Part shown: positions 4,656 to 5,678 of the stretch, piece by piece
Position numbering within the stretch: position 1 is the first letter of the stretch
Layout: the number at the start of each line of letters is the position of its first letter
Assembly: GCA_964485695.1 (NCBI GenBank)
Contig: CAZAKZ010000253.1
Location: 1-5,678 of the forward strand
Length of the DNA stretch: 5,678 nucleotides
From: CAZAKZ01 sp964485695
Lineage (GTDB): Bacteria > Planctomycetota > JAFGQW01
Reading direction: 5' to 3'
Made by a program: the position numbers and the translations under genes
Notes under the pieces: model-generated
What the model saw: only the letters and a program-made list of their open reading frames with translations
What the model was told of the DNA's origin: nothing
Database searches by the model: none

Positions 4656-5651
4656 GTGCTGATCGTGGATTCCATCCGAGACTACCTGCGATACGGATGG
4701 TACGTACTCGCCCAGATGGAAACCTGGGAGCTGGTGATCCTGTTCTGGCCCTGTTTCTTCCTCGATTTCCCGCGCTACACCCTGACCAAGATTCCCGTCC
4801 TCCTGAACGAGCTTCTCCTCAAGCTGTTCCCGCGGCTCCAGCGTGTCGATCCCACGTTCCTGGCCCGCCTCGAGGCCCAGAAAGTCCCCGTCACCCTCGT
4901 GGTGGGGGGGTATAACGAGGAGAATTGCATGGGCATGACCATACGATCCCTCCTCGACGGCACCTACCAGAACATCGAGATCATCGCGGTGGACGACGGA
5001 TCCTCGGACAACACCTATGTCGCCTGCCGGGCCGAGGAGAAGCGGGACTCAAGAGTGCGGGCGTTCCGCAACATGAAACGAAGCGGAAAGTCCTCGGCCG
5101 TGAATCTGGCCCGGAGCATCACCAAGGGCGAGTTCATCATCGTCGTGGATGCGGATACCACCTTCGAAGCCAACGCCATCGAGAACGTCATGAAGCCGTT
5201 CGCCGACCCGAGGGTGGGCGCTGTGAGCGGCAACCTCCGGGTGCGCAACCGGTTCGCCTCGCTGTGTGCGAAGTTCCAGGCGGCCGAGTACCTGAAGTGC
5301 ATCTCCACCGGCCGCAGGTGGATGAGTCTGGCCGGGTATCTCTCCATCGCGTCCGGCGCCTTCGGAGCCTTCCGCAGGACGGCCATCGAGTCCGTGGGGG
5401 GGTGGGACGTCGGACCCGGGGAGGACGCGGACACCACGCTGAAGATCCGGAAGAAGGGCTATCTGATCCGGTTTGCTCCCGCGGCCATATCCTACACCAA
5501 CGTGCCCGTGACGTTCCGCCGCCTGGCCAAGCAGCGCACGCGGTGGAACCGGAACTACGTGCGCAGGCTCAGGAAGCACCGTGACGTGTTCCGGGTCGGC
5601 CGGTTCGACGTGGGCACCCACCTCAACTACTATACAGCCTCACATAAATAA
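4656..5651 (+). CDS. family 2 glycosyltransferase, C-terminus probably truncated
   Basis: A 331-residue membrane-associated GT-A enzyme of the cellulose synthase/PgaC/hyaluronan synthase type. A hydrophobic segment (about 25-52) is followed by the catalytic domain (about 77-310) with every expected motif: VVGGYNEE (82-89), VDDGSSD (D113/D114), DADTTF with the DxD at 165-167, GED with probable base D257, and QRTRW at 293-297. These indicate a processive sugar polymerase, substrate unknown. Relatives normally continue with two or more C-terminal membrane helices that help form the export channel. Here the frame ends 34 residues after QRTRW, in NYYTASHK, where GC content drops sharply. I suspect interruption by other DNA near 5631. 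Translation starts at GTG, 3 nt after the response regulator stop, with a GGAGGAG site in the preceding gene. Confidence 0.85.
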   Translation: MLIVDSIRDYLRYGWYVLAQMETWELVILFWPCFFLDFPRYTLTKIPVLLNELLLKLFPRLQRVDPTFLARLEAQKVPVTLVVGGYNEENCMGMTIRSLLDGTYQNIEIIAVDDGSSDNTYVACRAEEKRDSRVRAFRNMKRSGKSSAVNLARSITKGEFIIVVDADTTFEANAIENVMKPFADPRVGAVSGNLRVRNRFASLCAKFQAAEYLKCISTGRRWMSLAGYLSIASGAFGAFRRTAIESVGGWDVGPGEDADTTLKIRKKGYLIRFAPAAISYTNVPVTFRRLAKQRTRWNRNYVRRLRKHRDVFRVGRFDVGTHLNYYTASHK

Positions 5652-5678
5652 CAGGACATGTAGCCTATGCAAAAGGCT
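5631..5678. other. low-GC window end, possible junction with foreign DNA
   Basis: The last 48 bases are about 40% GC, against clearly GC-rich coding sequence just before. They contain the odd end of the glycosyltransferase frame, three copies of AGCCT or its complement (5636-5640, 5662-5666, 5674-5678), a 5-bp inverted repeat with 7-nt loop at 5662-5678, and an ATG at 5667 with AGGA 10 nt upstream that opens MQKA before the window ends. This could be the edge of an insertion element or simply an intergenic gap and the next gene. I do not recognise the sequence. Confidence 0.35.

Noticed and set aside
1..5678. CRISPR array, tRNA or rRNA genes
   Set aside because: No regularly spaced repeats, no cloverleaf-like segments and no rRNA-like sequence were seen.

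Overview
GC-rich bacterial chromosome-like DNA with densely packed genes. No marker gene fixes the taxon. High GC, GTG start use, an SPFH/Arc-type gene pair and a TackOD1 response regulator would fit a GC-rich Proteobacterium, Desulfobacterota or related lineage, but that is inference only. The window holds six convincing protein-coding genes, one possible small ORF and no RNA genes.

Left part (1-1347): a possible short minus-strand ORF followed by a perfect hairpin, then a regulatory stretch with a good sigma70-type promoter. This drives a two-gene plus-strand unit: an SPFH/band-7 membrane protein (260-1147) and, 6 nt later, a 53-residue ribbon-helix-helix (Arc-type) DNA-binding protein (1154-1315).

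Middle part (1348-2260, minus strand): a small membrane zinc-ribbon protein, convergent with the Arc-type gene, and a low-molecular-weight phosphatase/ArsC-fold protein. The latter has the CX5RS loop but lacks the resolving cysteines of thioredoxin-linked arsenate reductases. A 436-bp divergent intergenic region (2261-2696) follows, rich in inverted repeats.

Right part (2697-5678, plus strand): the most interesting unit. A 651-residue response regulator contains, in order, a short repeat of a receiver start, a complete receiver, a cysteine-rich TackOD1-type zinc domain, a GGDEF-like domain and an acidic tail. The GGDEF signature reads RSSDF and the metal-binding acids are missing, but an RxxD sits at the exact I-site position. 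The gene ends 3 nt before the GTG of a family 2 glycosyltransferase with all catalytic motifs. I infer a switch in which phosphorylation, and possibly c-di-GMP sensing by a dead cyclase domain, controls a membrane polysaccharide synthase. The glycosyltransferase frame ends abruptly where base composition drops to about 40% GC, without the usual C-terminal membrane helices, so it may be interrupted at the window edge.
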